Below are positions 16,808 through 26,900 of a DNA stretch of 45,622 bases, one piece after another. How positions within the stretch are numbered: position 1 is the stretch's first letter; every line of letters starts with the position of its first letter. The notes beneath the pieces were generated by a model. That model was given only the letters and a program-made list of their open reading frames with translations, was not told where the DNA came from and made no database searches. The DNA is taken from contig CALCFG010000147.1 in the NCBI GenBank assembly GCA_937900565.1, forward strand, positions 1-45,622, in the 5' to 3' direction. The translations under genes and the position numbers were made by a program. This stretch comes from an uncultured Erysipelotrichaceae bacterium. Lineage in GTDB: Bacteria > Bacillota_I > Bacilli_A > Erysipelotrichales > Erysipelotrichaceae.

Positions 16808-17608
16808 TTAAATCAGTTTTAATTGTCGTAAGGCTTTACCTACACCATCTTCTAAAACAGAAGCTGTTTTATATGTAGCATATTGCGCAACATCAGGTTC
16901 ACCATTCGCCATCCAGAAAGAAATATCGGCTTGTTGGAGCATTTCCACATCATTAATACCATCCCCAATGGCAATGGTCGTCACTGGTTCATCAAATAGT
17001 GTTTTAACAAATTCAATCGCTTTAGCTTTGGAATGATGTTTTGGCACTAATTCACCAGAATATCCAACACCATCAAAGCTAAGATGGGTCATAAAGTTAT
17101 AAGTTGTTTTTGCTTCTTTAACCCAAGGATCATTAATATCAAATTCCATTAAGGTAGCCTTTAAAATATCAGCTTGTTGATCATTTGTTAATGGTAATGA
17201 AACTGGTTTCATATGCTTAGAAAAGTTTATTGGCATTTTATTTAAATGATCATTCATAAATGCATCATTTTGTAGATAATAATTTGATGTAATACCTTCA
17301 AAAGTAGTATGAACACCATAATTTAATACAATGTTCTGTAAAAAATTAACTCCAGCAAGCCCTAATGTTTCTTTAAAAACTTCTTTCCCTTGATAAAATA
17401 TATGTCCCCCACAGGCACTACAGTATCCATCAAATGGAAAGTCTTTTAAACATTGTGGAATCGCACAGGTTGGACGACCTGTGTTAATAAAACAAGCAAC
17501 ACCATTAGCTTGCGCTTGTTGAATACTTTGCTTAGTTATCGCTAACATATCATCATGACGAAACGGTAATATGGTTCCATCAATATCTAAAAATAAACAA
17601 TATTTCAT
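16808..17608 (-). CDS. HAD-superfamily phosphatase, Cof/YidA type
   Basis: This 266-residue protein has motif I FLDIDGT (Asp8, Asp10), motif II NTGR, a Lys in PKHHSKAKAI and motif IV AIGDGINDVEML. The large C2-type cap between motifs II and III is that of the Cof family, which dephosphorylates sugar phosphates, nucleotides or cofactors such as PLP. The exact substrate is unknown. It lies 4 bases after pth and is certainly co-transcribed with it. Confidence 0.9.
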   Translation of the reverse strand: MKYCLFLDIDGTILPFRHDDMLAITKQSIQQAQANGVACFINTGRPTCAIPQCLKDFPFDGYCSACGGHIFYQGKEVFKETLGLAGVNFLQNIVLNYGVHTTFEGITSNYYLQNDAFMNDHLNKMPINFSKHMKPVSLPLTNDQQADILKATLMEFDINDPWVKEAKTTYNFMTHLSFDGVGYSGELVPKHHSKAKAIEFVKTLFDEPVTTIAIGDGINDVEMLQQADISFWMANGEPDVAQYATYKTASVLEDGVGKALRQLKLI

Positions 17609-17612
17609 TTTG

Positions 17613-18185
17613 CTACCCCTTTCGTTGATTATAGGTATTCATAATCCGTTGGAAGCTTATACCATCAGCAAAGTCAGTGCACGCGTTAGCAGCTAATTCA
17701 AATGCCTGTTGCATTACTTGTTTATCTTCACTTTTCACTTTACCTAATACATAATCCACTACTGGAATTAATGGGTCTTTACCAATACCGACACGTATGC
17801 GGGCAATATTACTTGTACCTAGACATTGAATGATATGATTCATTCCTTTTTGTCCACCTGCACTGCCCCCTTGACGTAAACGACACTTACCAACTGGTAA
17901 ATCCAAATCATCATGAATAACCAATAAATCATCAATATCTACTTTATAGTAGCGCATAATAGCACCTACACTATCTCCGCTTAAATTCATGTAAGTCGTG
18001 GGTTTAACCCACAATACTTTTTCACCTGCAATACTATCGCTCGCAATATAAGCTTTAAACTCTTTCTTTTCGATAAAGTTTAAGTTACGTTTACTTTCAA
18101 CCAATTCAAGTACATCAAAACCTACATTATGACGCGTATGCGCATATTCATTTCCAATATTTCCTAATCCAACGATTACCTTCAT
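17613..18185 (-). CDS. pth: Peptidyl-tRNA hydrolase
   Basis: This 190-residue protein is the standard length. Family motifs include VGLGNIGNEYAHTRHNVGFDVL with catalytic His19, KPTTYMNLSG, HDDLDLPVGKCRLRQGGSAGGQKG and RIRVGIGKD. Pth frees tRNA from prematurely released peptidyl-tRNA. The gene begins 38 bases inside the end of the upstream membrane-protein gene, an unusually long overlap. In most Bacillota mfd follows closely; here the HAD gene and the signalling cassette lie between. Confidence 0.97.
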   Translation of the reverse strand: MKVIVGLGNIGNEYAHTRHNVGFDVLELVESKRNLNFIEKKEFKAYIASDSIAGEKVLWVKPTTYMNLSGDSVGAIMRYYKVDIDDLLVIHDDLDLPVGKCRLRQGGSAGGQKGMNHIIQCLGTSNIARIRVGIGKDPLIPVVDYVLGKVKSEDKQVMQQAFELAANACTDFADGISFQRIMNTYNQRKG

Positions 18186-20004
18186 AAATCCCCCTTTTTA
18201 ATTTCTTTTGATTATAAATAATAAACTGTACAATTGCACTCAGCGTATAGATTGTGCAAGAGATTCTTAATGCCCATATGCTAATATTCATAGTATTTAC
18301 CTGGATTTTAGTTGGTCGATAATAAATATCATATTTGATAGGTGTCTCACTTTCAACCAATGCAAATTGTACCAATCCAGTATCCGCTTGCGGTGTTGGG
18401 ATAATCGTATGATCATATACATCATCAATATAAACATCCACTTGATAACCAACATAATATGTTCTTGGAACAGCGATGCGATTATTGGCATGTAAGTTAT
18501 TGGCTATCGTAAAACTGTAATGCCCATACGTTTCACTATTAATCGTACGACTATCCATCAAAACAGATTCATCGGTTACTAATTCATTTTGCGTTAACGA
18601 TACGTCCCATTTAACATATTCCCGATAATCACGATAATCAACCATTGCTTTATATGGTAAATAATCCGCTGAAGAAAGTTGTTGAACATTATACGATGCA
18701 TTAGCTTGCAATTCATCAAAGATTGGTTGTGTGATGTCTGCTATACTTGTATGATCATCGTATCCGGCGATTTGTTGGTAATTAACCACTAACATTGGTA
18801 GCGTAACAAGAATGACTAAATTTATTAAGCCCAAATAATAAATAGCTTTCACTTTCGGCAAACGAATGCGTTTTGCAAAACTTGCACAATAATGGCCACC
18901 ACTAACGGCAAGCAATGGTATAGCAATTGGTAATAGACGTTGCGAAAACTGTAAGAATGAAAATATCGGTAATAATTTCCAAGGAAATATATTTAACATA
19001 GCAAAGTAAAAACAATAACCAAGAATCAAACAATGATAAATAAATGGATTGTTTTTCTTTTTATTTTTAATGGTTAATCCAACCAATGGTAAAAAAATTA
19101 AAAATGGCCCTGCACTACCGTTTAAATAAATGGAAGTATCCGTTGTAAAATTGAACAATTCTTTTAATGTTGTGCCTTCAATGACCCCATTGGCGTTTCC
19201 ATTATGTTCGACGACCAGATCCAACGCATTCATTTGTTCTAACATTGGTGCAATAAAGAATAATGCCATCGAAAATGCACATACAGCTGCAATAATAATT
19301 ATGACTATACGCCGTTTATCTTTAAAAACTTTATTTATATTAAGTATTCCAAAAATCACAAATAGAATGACCATTAAAATAAAACTGATATTGTGAGATA
19401 AAACAAGCCCTAAAAAGCCGACACATAACCAAATGCCTTTTGGTCGTTGATTATAAAAAACATCATAGATACCCATTAAGATAATTGGTATAAACACCAA
19501 CGCTAACAATTCACCCAATCCACCACGACGCAACACATCCGTAATAGCATGCGTATTGCATTGAAAGATTAACATTGTTAGAAAAGGTGCATAACTATAT
19601 TTCGAAACTTTAAGTGTTAATAACCCCATAAAAAAAGAGGACACCATCACTAACATCGTCACATAATCTTTAAATACAATCACAACATCTTTACCATTCA
19701 TTAACCATTGTGTTGGCAAATACATCATTAAATTCGAATAAAAAATAGGTGTTGGATAACCAAAGTTATAATTTTGAAACCAATTTAAATAAGGATACGG
19801 ATCTTTATTTTCAATAGCAGTCGCTAATGAAATCATCCGATTCATATGGAATCCACTATCTGCGCCTAAATGTAAAACGCCATTTTCATATGGTAATGTA
19901 AAAAAAACAGCGATTAAATAAGCCCACAGCATCAATAACATCACCATAATGAAATGGTAGAAATATGGTTTGTCTTTTTTTAATTGTTTAAATTTTTGGT
20001 ACAT
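18148..20004 (-). CDS. YfhO-like polytopic membrane protein (GT-C-type fold)
   Basis: This 618-residue protein has about ten to twelve hydrophobic helices, roughly between residues 17 and 415. An extracytoplasmic domain of about 160 residues follows, then a last helix near 580. After the first helix comes an acidic loop (HLGADSGFHMNRM) like the catalytic loop of GT-C glycosyltransferases that use lipid-linked sugars. Proteins of this class are annotated as YfhO-like or as '6-pyruvoyl-tetrahydropterin synthase-related' membrane proteins. A role in glycosylating teichoic acid or another envelope polymer is inferred. It is the first gene of the pth operon in this window. Confidence 0.75.
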   Translation of the reverse strand: MYQKFKQLKKDKPYFYHFIMVMLLMLWAYLIAVFFTLPYENGVLHLGADSGFHMNRMISLATAIENKDPYPYLNWFQNYNFGYPTPIFYSNLMMYLPTQWLMNGKDVVIVFKDYVTMLVMVSSFFMGLLTLKVSKYSYAPFLTMLIFQCNTHAITDVLRRGGLGELLALVFIPIILMGIYDVFYNQRPKGIWLCVGFLGLVLSHNISFILMVILFVIFGILNINKVFKDKRRIVIIIIAAVCAFSMALFFIAPMLEQMNALDLVVEHNGNANGVIEGTTLKELFNFTTDTSIYLNGSAGPFLIFLPLVGLTIKNKKKNNPFIYHCLILGYCFYFAMLNIFPWKLLPIFSFLQFSQRLLPIAIPLLAVSGGHYCASFAKRIRLPKVKAIYYLGLINLVILVTLPMLVVNYQQIAGYDDHTSIADITQPIFDELQANASYNVQQLSSADYLPYKAMVDYRDYREYVKWDVSLTQNELVTDESVLMDSRTINSETYGHYSFTIANNLHANNRIAVPRTYYVGYQVDVYIDDVYDHTIIPTPQADTGLVQFALVESETPIKYDIYYRPTKIQVNTMNISIWALRISCTIYTLSAIVQFIIYNQKKLKRGIYEGNRWIRKYWK

Positions 20005-20053
20005 AAATAAATTATACCGAATTCGAATAACAGCTATTCCATTTTTTCAATAG

Positions 20054-20091
20054 AAAAAAAACATTGTGCTATAAATTCATAGAGTACAATG
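20054..20091 (-). terminator. Terminator after the diguanylate cyclase/remnant
   Basis: On the minus strand an imperfect stem (CATTGT...CTAT / ATAG...ACAATG) is followed by eight Ts. Confidence 0.65.
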
Positions 20092-20187
20092 CTTTTGATT
20101 CAAAATCTTTTAATAAAACCGGTTTGGAATAGCCTTACTCTTAGATCTAGAATACACAAGCGATTTCAGAGTTTCCAATAGGTTTTC

Positions 20188-20437
20188 TTAATTTTCAAAG
20201 GCAACAGCTACATATAATTGCCCATCAACTGTTAATTGTACAGTATATACAAATCCTTGATGGGCTATAACGTCAATGTGATAATTATTAAAAAGATTAT
20301 TTTGATCAACTAACCAATCATACAATGATAAGTTCTTATTTAATCCTTAAACAATAACATTATCTTCATTCATCAAAACAATTCGCATGGCACATTTTTC
20401 ATATTGCGTAACTAAATTTTATAGAGCATTTGTCTCA
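20188..20437 (-). pseudogene. Gene remnant with in-frame stops, downstream of the diguanylate cyclase
   Basis: One minus-strand frame reads continuously as protein except for two TAA codons (about 20419-20421 and 20347-20349). It includes QYEKCAMRIVLMNEDNVIV, then KNLSLYDWLVDQNNLFNNYH, IDVIAHQGFVYTVQLTVDGQ and LYVAVAFEN, and ends at TAA 20188-20190. Composition and frame are those of a genuine gene that has acquired nonsense mutations. There is no usable start. The family is not recognised. It directly follows the cyclase stop, so it was probably in the same operon. Confidence 0.5.
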
Positions 20438-22318
20438 TTATTCGTAAGTATGTTTCTTTATTTGTTTATTTAAATACATCCGTTCATCCGCTAAACGCAT
20501 TAATTCACGATAATCCATAGAATCATCCGGTACAGTGGAAAATCCAAACGAAAATCTTAATGGGCCAGCCGGTAAAGTATAGCTTTCTAGATTACTTTGT
20601 TCTTTCATTAAATCAATCGCTCGCATCAATTCATTCATCGTTTGGTAACCATAAATAAAGACAGCAAACTCATCCCCGCCCAAACGACACGGAATGCATT
20701 TTTCATAAGGCAATTGAGCAACTAAATGTGCCAATGCCTCAATGTAAATATCTCCGATTGGATGCCCATAATTATCATTGATTTCTTTTAAGTTATCCAT
20801 ATCCAACAATAACATTGCCCCATAGTGTAACTTATCAATATCTGTAAATAATTGACTTAACTTATCATAGAAACTGCGGCGATTATACAGTGAAGTTAGG
20901 GCATCAGTATCTCTTTCACGTTCAATGTTTTTTTGTTTTAAAATATCAGCACTGACATCAATTAATACATACAGTGTCGAATCTTCATGATCAAACTTTT
21001 CGATACGTAAATAATAGTTGGTTAAATCAACGGTATAGTTATAAATATGTTCCTGTGTATTGGGTTGTTGCGAAATAATGGATTCAATTAATGCCACCAC
21101 TTCTTGATTTGTAATATTTCCTTGCGGCAAATGCAATAATTCATTCATTTTATTGGTCATAAATCCTTGGTTAGTGCCATTACTTTCGACAATTCCCATT
21201 CGAATTTGACTCATTTGCAATGCTGATGTTATTTTTTCGTAGTTATCTTTCATTAAGTTTAATATCTGATTAATATGCAAACTTAACTCATGCAACTCAG
21301 GCACTGCAATGGTTTCATCCACTTGATAGTCATTTCCTTTTTCAATCGCTGATAAATTCAAATTAATTTTATTTACACCCTTAATCAATTGCGTATCCAA
21401 ATAACGATTCATTGATAAAACCAATATAATTGTAAAGCTAATTAAAAAAGTAAAATAAATTCCAATATCCGAAAAAATCGAAACAATTGTTTCAGCGGAA
21501 GGATACAAGCGCACCAATACATAATCTTGGTAAGCCAATGCATACACGCAATAAAGTTTATTATCTATTTTAATGTGGTTTATTTTATTTGAATTTATAA
21601 CTTCGCTAAGATCAAGGCTAAAATAGTTTGATGATTTTCCAGATAATTGCGGATCTGTTGATGCAACAATAGTACCACTGTGATCAACAAGTGACATATT
21701 GCCATCATCCAATAATGTAAACGTATCAAACACATGTGAAATATCACGTCCTTGCGTGCTTTCTAACACTTGTGCTGGATCTTGACCTATTTGCACAATA
21801 TAAGTATGATCTTGATTCCAAATTGCAGCATACTGCATATTCTTACCTGTACTAGTGTTAGGCATAATATCTTGCACTAATTCAAGGTATGGATCCTTAA
21901 GCATTGGCTTAAAGAAACCAATTTGGTCGCCATCATTCATACTTACACCAATGTATATTTCATTATTACCAGCAACTATGTTTCCTGCTTTATTAAATAT
22001 ATGCAATTCATCAATATCAAAAGCATCCGTTATCTGTTGATAAATCGTTTGATCAAGCGTGCACACATCATATTGACTTAACACATAGGCTACTTGTTGA
22101 GCTTTCAATATTGTTTGTTCCTCAAATTGTCGAATCACTAAATCATTGTGTGTTTCATTATTACCCATAATTTCTTGCAATTGAGCAAAATAGATGGCAC
22201 TAGTCTCACTCAATTTATCATGATAAAAATTATGTTTAATCATATAGTAAAGGGAAAAAGTTATGATGAAAAAAATAATCGCAATCACTGCTAATATTCG
22301 TGTTACATATTTTTTCAT
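20438..22318 (-). CDS. Membrane-bound diguanylate cyclase with extracellular sensor
   Basis: This 626-residue protein has a membrane helix near residues 8-26, an extracytoplasmic sensor of about 250 residues (Cache-like, with DELHIFNKAGNIVAGNNEIY and DDGNMSLVDHSGTIVAST), and a second helix near 282-303. A cytosolic linker follows (HAMP- and PAS-like, LSAIEKGNDYQV), then a C-terminal GGDEF domain (DALTSLYNRRSFYDKL, LLDMDNLKEINDNYGHPIGD). The signature RLGGDEF near 545 is intact, so cyclic di-GMP synthesis is expected. The RxxD product-inhibition site upstream of GGDEF is absent. It has its own GGAGG ribosome site. The 3' neighbour is a dead gene. Confidence 0.92.
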   Translation of the reverse strand: MKKYVTRILAVIAIIFFIITFSLYYMIKHNFYHDKLSETSAIYFAQLQEIMGNNETHNDLVIRQFEEQTILKAQQVAYVLSQYDVCTLDQTIYQQITDAFDIDELHIFNKAGNIVAGNNEIYIGVSMNDGDQIGFFKPMLKDPYLELVQDIMPNTSTGKNMQYAAIWNQDHTYIVQIGQDPAQVLESTQGRDISHVFDTFTLLDDGNMSLVDHSGTIVASTDPQLSGKSSNYFSLDLSEVINSNKINHIKIDNKLYCVYALAYQDYVLVRLYPSAETIVSIFSDIGIYFTFLISFTIILVLSMNRYLDTQLIKGVNKINLNLSAIEKGNDYQVDETIAVPELHELSLHINQILNLMKDNYEKITSALQMSQIRMGIVESNGTNQGFMTNKMNELLHLPQGNITNQEVVALIESIISQQPNTQEHIYNYTVDLTNYYLRIEKFDHEDSTLYVLIDVSADILKQKNIERERDTDALTSLYNRRSFYDKLSQLFTDIDKLHYGAMLLLDMDNLKEINDNYGHPIGDIYIEALAHLVAQLPYEKCIPCRLGGDEFAVFIYGYQTMNELMRAIDLMKEQSNLESYTLPAGPLRFSFGFSTVPDDSMDYRELMRLADERMYLNKQIKKHTYE

Positions 22319-22432
22319 GCTAACCTCCTTAATCTAAATAATGTCTTATCTTAAGCTTATTTTGCCAAAATTTAGTGTACTTAAAAACCTCGCATTTAGA
22401 AAAAGAAAAATTTCAAAATATTTGTAAGCGTT

Positions 22433-22462
22433 TTCGATTTAAGATTAATTTCGTTGTAAAAT
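22433..22462 (+). promoter_or_regulatory. Possible promoter of the cold-shock gene
   Basis: TTCGAT (22433-22438) and TAAAAT (22457-22462) are 18 bases apart; the -35 match is weak. The leader of about 15 bases is far shorter than the long thermosensing leader of E. coli cspA. AGGAGAG precedes the ATG at 22482. Confidence 0.35.
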
Positions 22463-22481
22463 AAATATCAGGAGAGCATTT

Positions 22482-22685
22482 ATGGCAATTGGTAAGGTTA
22501 GATGGTTTGATGAAGCAAAAGGCTATGGGTTTATTACAGATGCTAAAGGTGAGGAAATATTTGTTCATTTTAGCGCCATTGTAGGAAAAGGATTTAAAAC
22601 ACTTTCGGACAATGCCTCGGTAACATTTGAAATAATTGAAAGCGATCGTGGCTTGCAAGCTTCTCATGTGAAAGTAAACGACTAA
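22482..22685 (+). CDS. csp: Cold-shock protein, CspA family
   Basis: This 67-residue single cold-shock domain has RNP1 (KGYGFIT) and RNP2 (IFVHFSAI) and the family opening GKVRWFDEAKGYGFI. It binds single-stranded RNA and DNA as a chaperone. It is monocistronic, with a strong terminator overlapping its stop codon. It differs slightly from housekeeping CspB in its C-terminal half (FEIIESDRGLQASHVKV) but has all nucleic-acid-binding aromatics. Confidence 0.95.
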   Translation: MAIGKVRWFDEAKGYGFITDAKGEEIFVHFSAIVGKGFKTLSDNASVTFEIIESDRGLQASHVKVND

Positions 22686-22710
22686 AAGGAACACTTTGTG
22701 TTCCTTTTAG
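22682..22710. terminator. Bidirectional terminator between csp and telA
   Basis: A 13-base-pair perfect stem (22682-22694 with 22698-22710) has a TTT loop. It overlaps the csp stop and lies 5 bases from the telA stop. Confidence 0.85.
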
Positions 22711-22715
22711 TTTTG

Positions 22716-23912
22716 TTATTTACTTTCGTTACGACTATTTTCAATATTTAAATGCAATAATTTAGCTTTTAATTCATTTTCGATTGATGTTAATTTGGCT
22801 TCCGCTTCCATACGTTTTGCACGGCCTTCGTTTTGAATTTTCAACACATCATCCAAACTCGCAATTAATTCCTTATTAGTTTGTTCTAATGTTTCGATGT
22901 CAACAACACCGCGTTCACTCTCTTTGGCAATTTCCACTGATGCCATGTGCAATGTTTTCGCATTACTTTTCAAAAGTTGATTTGTCATTTGACTCACTTC
23001 TTTTTGTGCTTGCATTGCCTCTTTACTATGGTTAATTCCCAAAGCCAACACAATTTGTGATTTCCATAATGGAATTGTATTTACTAATGTGGATTGGATT
23101 TTTTCAGTCATGATGGTGTCATTGTTTTGAATCAAACGGATTTGTGGACCCATTTGAATTGATACCATACGTGTTAATTCTAAGTCATGTAATTTCTTTT
23201 CAAAACGATCCACCATATTCACTAAATCATTAAAAGCTTGCGCATCTTCTTGACTTCCGGAAGCAATGGCTTTTTCTTTTAATTTTGGTAATTCATCTTT
23301 TTGAATGGCTTGTAAACGTTTATAACCCGCTAAGATATACATCGTTAACTCTTTTGTATTTACTTGATTGCGTTCATACAATTGATCCAACAAAGAAATA
23401 TCCTTTAATAAAGTAACTTGATGATCTTGTAAAACATCAACAATTTTATCGACATTCTTTTCCGCTGAATCATATTTTGTTTTCATTTTTCCAATGTTGT
23501 TTCCAGCCTTTTTAAAGAAGCCAAAGAAACCTTTTTCTTCTTCCTTATCTTCAAAGCCTTTTAACTCATTAACTAACGCGTTTAAAGTTTCACCCACTTC
23601 ACCCAAGTCTTTGGTTTGTACATTCGCCAATGCAGTATCACTAAAGTTAGCAATCTTTTTTTGGGCAGCTGCACCATATTGGATAATGTTACTTGATTTT
23701 GTAATATCAATTTGTTTCGCAAACGTTTCCACTTGCTCCTTTTCACTGGTTGAAAGGTTTTCCTCATGCAAATCATTTGGAATTTGAATTTGTTCTACCG
23801 CAACCGAAGGTTTTTCTTCTTCCACTTCCTTAACAAATGATGGTTTTTCTTCAATGGATTCACTGTCCATTGTTAATTGAATCGTTGCTTCTTTTGCTTG
23901 ATTTTCACTCAT
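22716..23912 (-). CDS. telA: TelA-family (toxic anion resistance) protein
   Basis: This 398-residue, mostly helical, soluble protein has an acidic disordered N-terminus (about 1-60). The TelA body follows (IDITKSSNIIQYGAAAQKKIANFSD, LGEVGETLNALVNELKGFE, ELTMYILAGYKRL, IPLWKSQIVLALGINHSKEAM). Family members are linked to tellurite or cell-envelope stress resistance and often sit in ter gene clusters; the molecular role is unclear. No ter genes are here. The SNF2 helicase gene ends 35 bases upstream, so the two may be co-transcribed. Confidence 0.9.
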   Translation of the reverse strand: MSENQAKEATIQLTMDSESIEEKPSFVKEVEEEKPSVAVEQIQIPNDLHEENLSTSEKEQVETFAKQIDITKSSNIIQYGAAAQKKIANFSDTALANVQTKDLGEVGETLNALVNELKGFEDKEEEKGFFGFFKKAGNNIGKMKTKYDSAEKNVDKIVDVLQDHQVTLLKDISLLDQLYERNQVNTKELTMYILAGYKRLQAIQKDELPKLKEKAIASGSQEDAQAFNDLVNMVDRFEKKLHDLELTRMVSIQMGPQIRLIQNNDTIMTEKIQSTLVNTIPLWKSQIVLALGINHSKEAMQAQKEVSQMTNQLLKSNAKTLHMASVEIAKESERGVVDIETLEQTNKELIASLDDVLKIQNEGRAKRMEAEAKLTSIENELKAKLLHLNIENSRNESK

Positions 23913-23947
23913 ATTATGTCTCCTTATTGTTTCTATTTTATCAATTT

Positions 23948-26900
23948 TTAATTGAATAAATCTAAAATTTCATCTTTAGATAATTGACTTAGAGCACCAC
24001 TGTTACTTTGAATGAATTCATCGGCCAACGCTTGTTTCATTTCTTGCAATTTTACAATTTTTTCTTCCAAAGAATCATGCATAACCAATTTATAAACAGT
24101 TACCTCTTTTTCTTGACCAATTCGATAAGCTCGATCACTTGCCTGATTTGTTGCGGATTGATTCCACCATGGATCATAATGAATGACAATATTGGCAGCC
24201 GTTAAGTTAAGCCCAGTGCCACCTGCTTTTAAAGAGATTAAGAACAATGGTGTATCGTCCTGATTGAATGCATCAATGGTCTTTTTCCTTTTTTCTTTCG
24301 AATCTTTACCCGTTAACAAATGGTATTTAATCCCTAATTCTTGAGCACGTTGTGCCAATAAATCTAGCATTGAAGTAAACGAAGAAAACAGTAACACCTT
24401 ATTTCCTTCACTGGCAGTTGTTTGGATAATTTCAAAAGCTGCATCTACTTTTGCACTGTGATGATCAACATTATCAAAGACTAAGCGTAAGTCACAACAT
24501 ATTTGCCGCAGTTTTAACAACATTGCCAAAATACGAATGCGATTTTCTTGATTATTAATATCCATCTTTTGAATTAAGAAAGCACTTTGCTTTAATTGCG
24601 CATCATAAACTTTACGATCACTCTCATTGAATTCTACAGTGTGTACAATCTCTACCTTTTCTGGTAATTCATCCAATACTTCAGTTTTAACACGTCGTAA
24701 TATAAATGGTGATACTAATCGTTTTAATTCATTCGCACAATCTTGATTCTGTTCAACAATTGGTTTTTCATACAAGCGACGGAATGTTTTGTATGAATAA
24801 AGGTAACCTGGCATTAAAAAGTCAAAGATTGACCACAATTCTGCTAAGGTATTTTCAATAGGTGTACCTGTTAAGGCTAAACGATGTGATCCATCTAAAG
24901 CTTTAACACTATTGGCATTTTTAGTAGTTGAATTTTTAATGTATTGGGGTTCATCGAGAATAATTAAATCAAATTTATATCGACTAACCATTTCGCTGTC
25001 TTTTCGAATGTAATCGTAAGAAGTTATGTAAAGTTGATGATCTTGCTTATATAATTCTTCCCTTTGTTTACCTGTTCCAACAACGCAAATCGCATCCAAA
25101 TCAACATTGAATTTTTGAATTTCTTCTGCCCAATTATAAACTAACGTTGCTGGGGCAATGATTAATGACTTACCAAAAGATTTGCGTTGTTCCAATAAAG
25201 CCAATACTTGCAAAGTTTTACCAAGTCCCATGTCATCAGCCAATATTGGATTAAATCCACTTTCAATCATGTAAGTTAACCATTTATATCCATCTTTTTG
25301 ATAATCTCGAAAGATTGGATCAAATTTATCAGGTACTTGGTAATTATTTGGAGCAAAAGCAATATAATCTTTTAATGCTGAATCAAAACTGCTTGCACGA
25401 TCAATATCTAAGGCATCCATATGATTCATTGAGTTTTCCATTGCGAGTAAACGGAAGTTTTCAGCTTCAATCGAACCATCTTCGTTAATGTCGTCAATAT
25501 CGACATCCAAGCGCTCCATTAAATTCATAATATCATCTAACGCTTGGTTTGCTTCCAAATCTAACATTTGACCATTTGCCAATTGAAAATATTTCTTTTT
25601 ACGTTTATATTGTCGTAAAATATCCGCCCATTCACTGGGTTGAATATTTTCTTCATTTAAATCAACACGTAATAACCCATTGGTTACTGAAACGCCCGTT
25701 TGAACACGCCGAATACGTTTTGCTTTTGCAATATTAAAAACATCTTCACTGGCCAATACTTGCCCATATTGTTTTATTGGTTCAAGACCATGTTGCAAGA
25801 AATTACGTACATTAGTTTTACTTGGATCCATTAAGCCTACATTTAATACTGGATCTTTACCCTTGATATAAGGGGATACAAATTGACGCACCATTCGTTG
25901 TTGAATAATTTGAGGTTGCTCATTATAAGCATCTACCCATTGCTTATCTTGATTTAATAACTGCTCATTGTAGGTAACATACCCATCATCATTCATATCA
26001 AATACGACACGTAAATAAGATTGATCCGCATCATCCAATGCTTCTGTATCAATAAAATATATTTTATTGTTAGTACTCGTTTTTATTAAATATAAGTTTT
26101 CTTGTTTTGTTTCATTCGGAAATTGATTCACATTCGAACTAATCATATCAAAAAAATTAATTGCTTGTTCATTTAATAAATATAAAACATAGCCTCGTTT
26201 TACTTCAAAAATAATACTTTCTTTGTGAATCGCAATATAGTCATACGATTTGTCAAAAGTTAAAGTATAGTGATTATTAAAATTCGTTACAGTAATTGGT
26301 AATTGATCTTTAACTTCAACTTTGATTCCCAATTGCTTAAAACATGAAGGCACAAATTGGTTCAACAAATCCAAACATTGCATTATATGGATTTCTTTTA
26401 AATTCGTAACACTATGTATCGCACAAAAAGCATTTAAAAAACGATAAAGCTGAAGGGACAAAGTATCTTTAAAATCACTTAAATGCAATACATATTCGTT
26501 TTGTCCAATCTTATAATTAGATTCAGTCGCAATTGCATTCAATAAAGCTGAAATTGATTTAACACGATACATTTTACCATCGACTTGCCCAATTTTGAAC
26601 GCGATACAGTCATATGAATTTATATCAACAGTTAAACAAAACGGCCCTTCGCCAACTAGCTTTAACTCAGGTAACGAATTTAGCATTGAAGCTTTCATGT
26701 GCAACCATTGATGATAGTAAAACTTCGTTTCATAGCGTTGCTTATAGTCGATTTCACTATTTGTTGTATAACTTAACGTTTCACGTTTGACATTATTTCC
26801 TGCAATAAAAAATAAAGTTGAAAGTATGATGACATCTGGATACCCTTCGAAATCACTACTGGTCGTCAAATAATCAAAATCTTCAATATACTCATTATAA

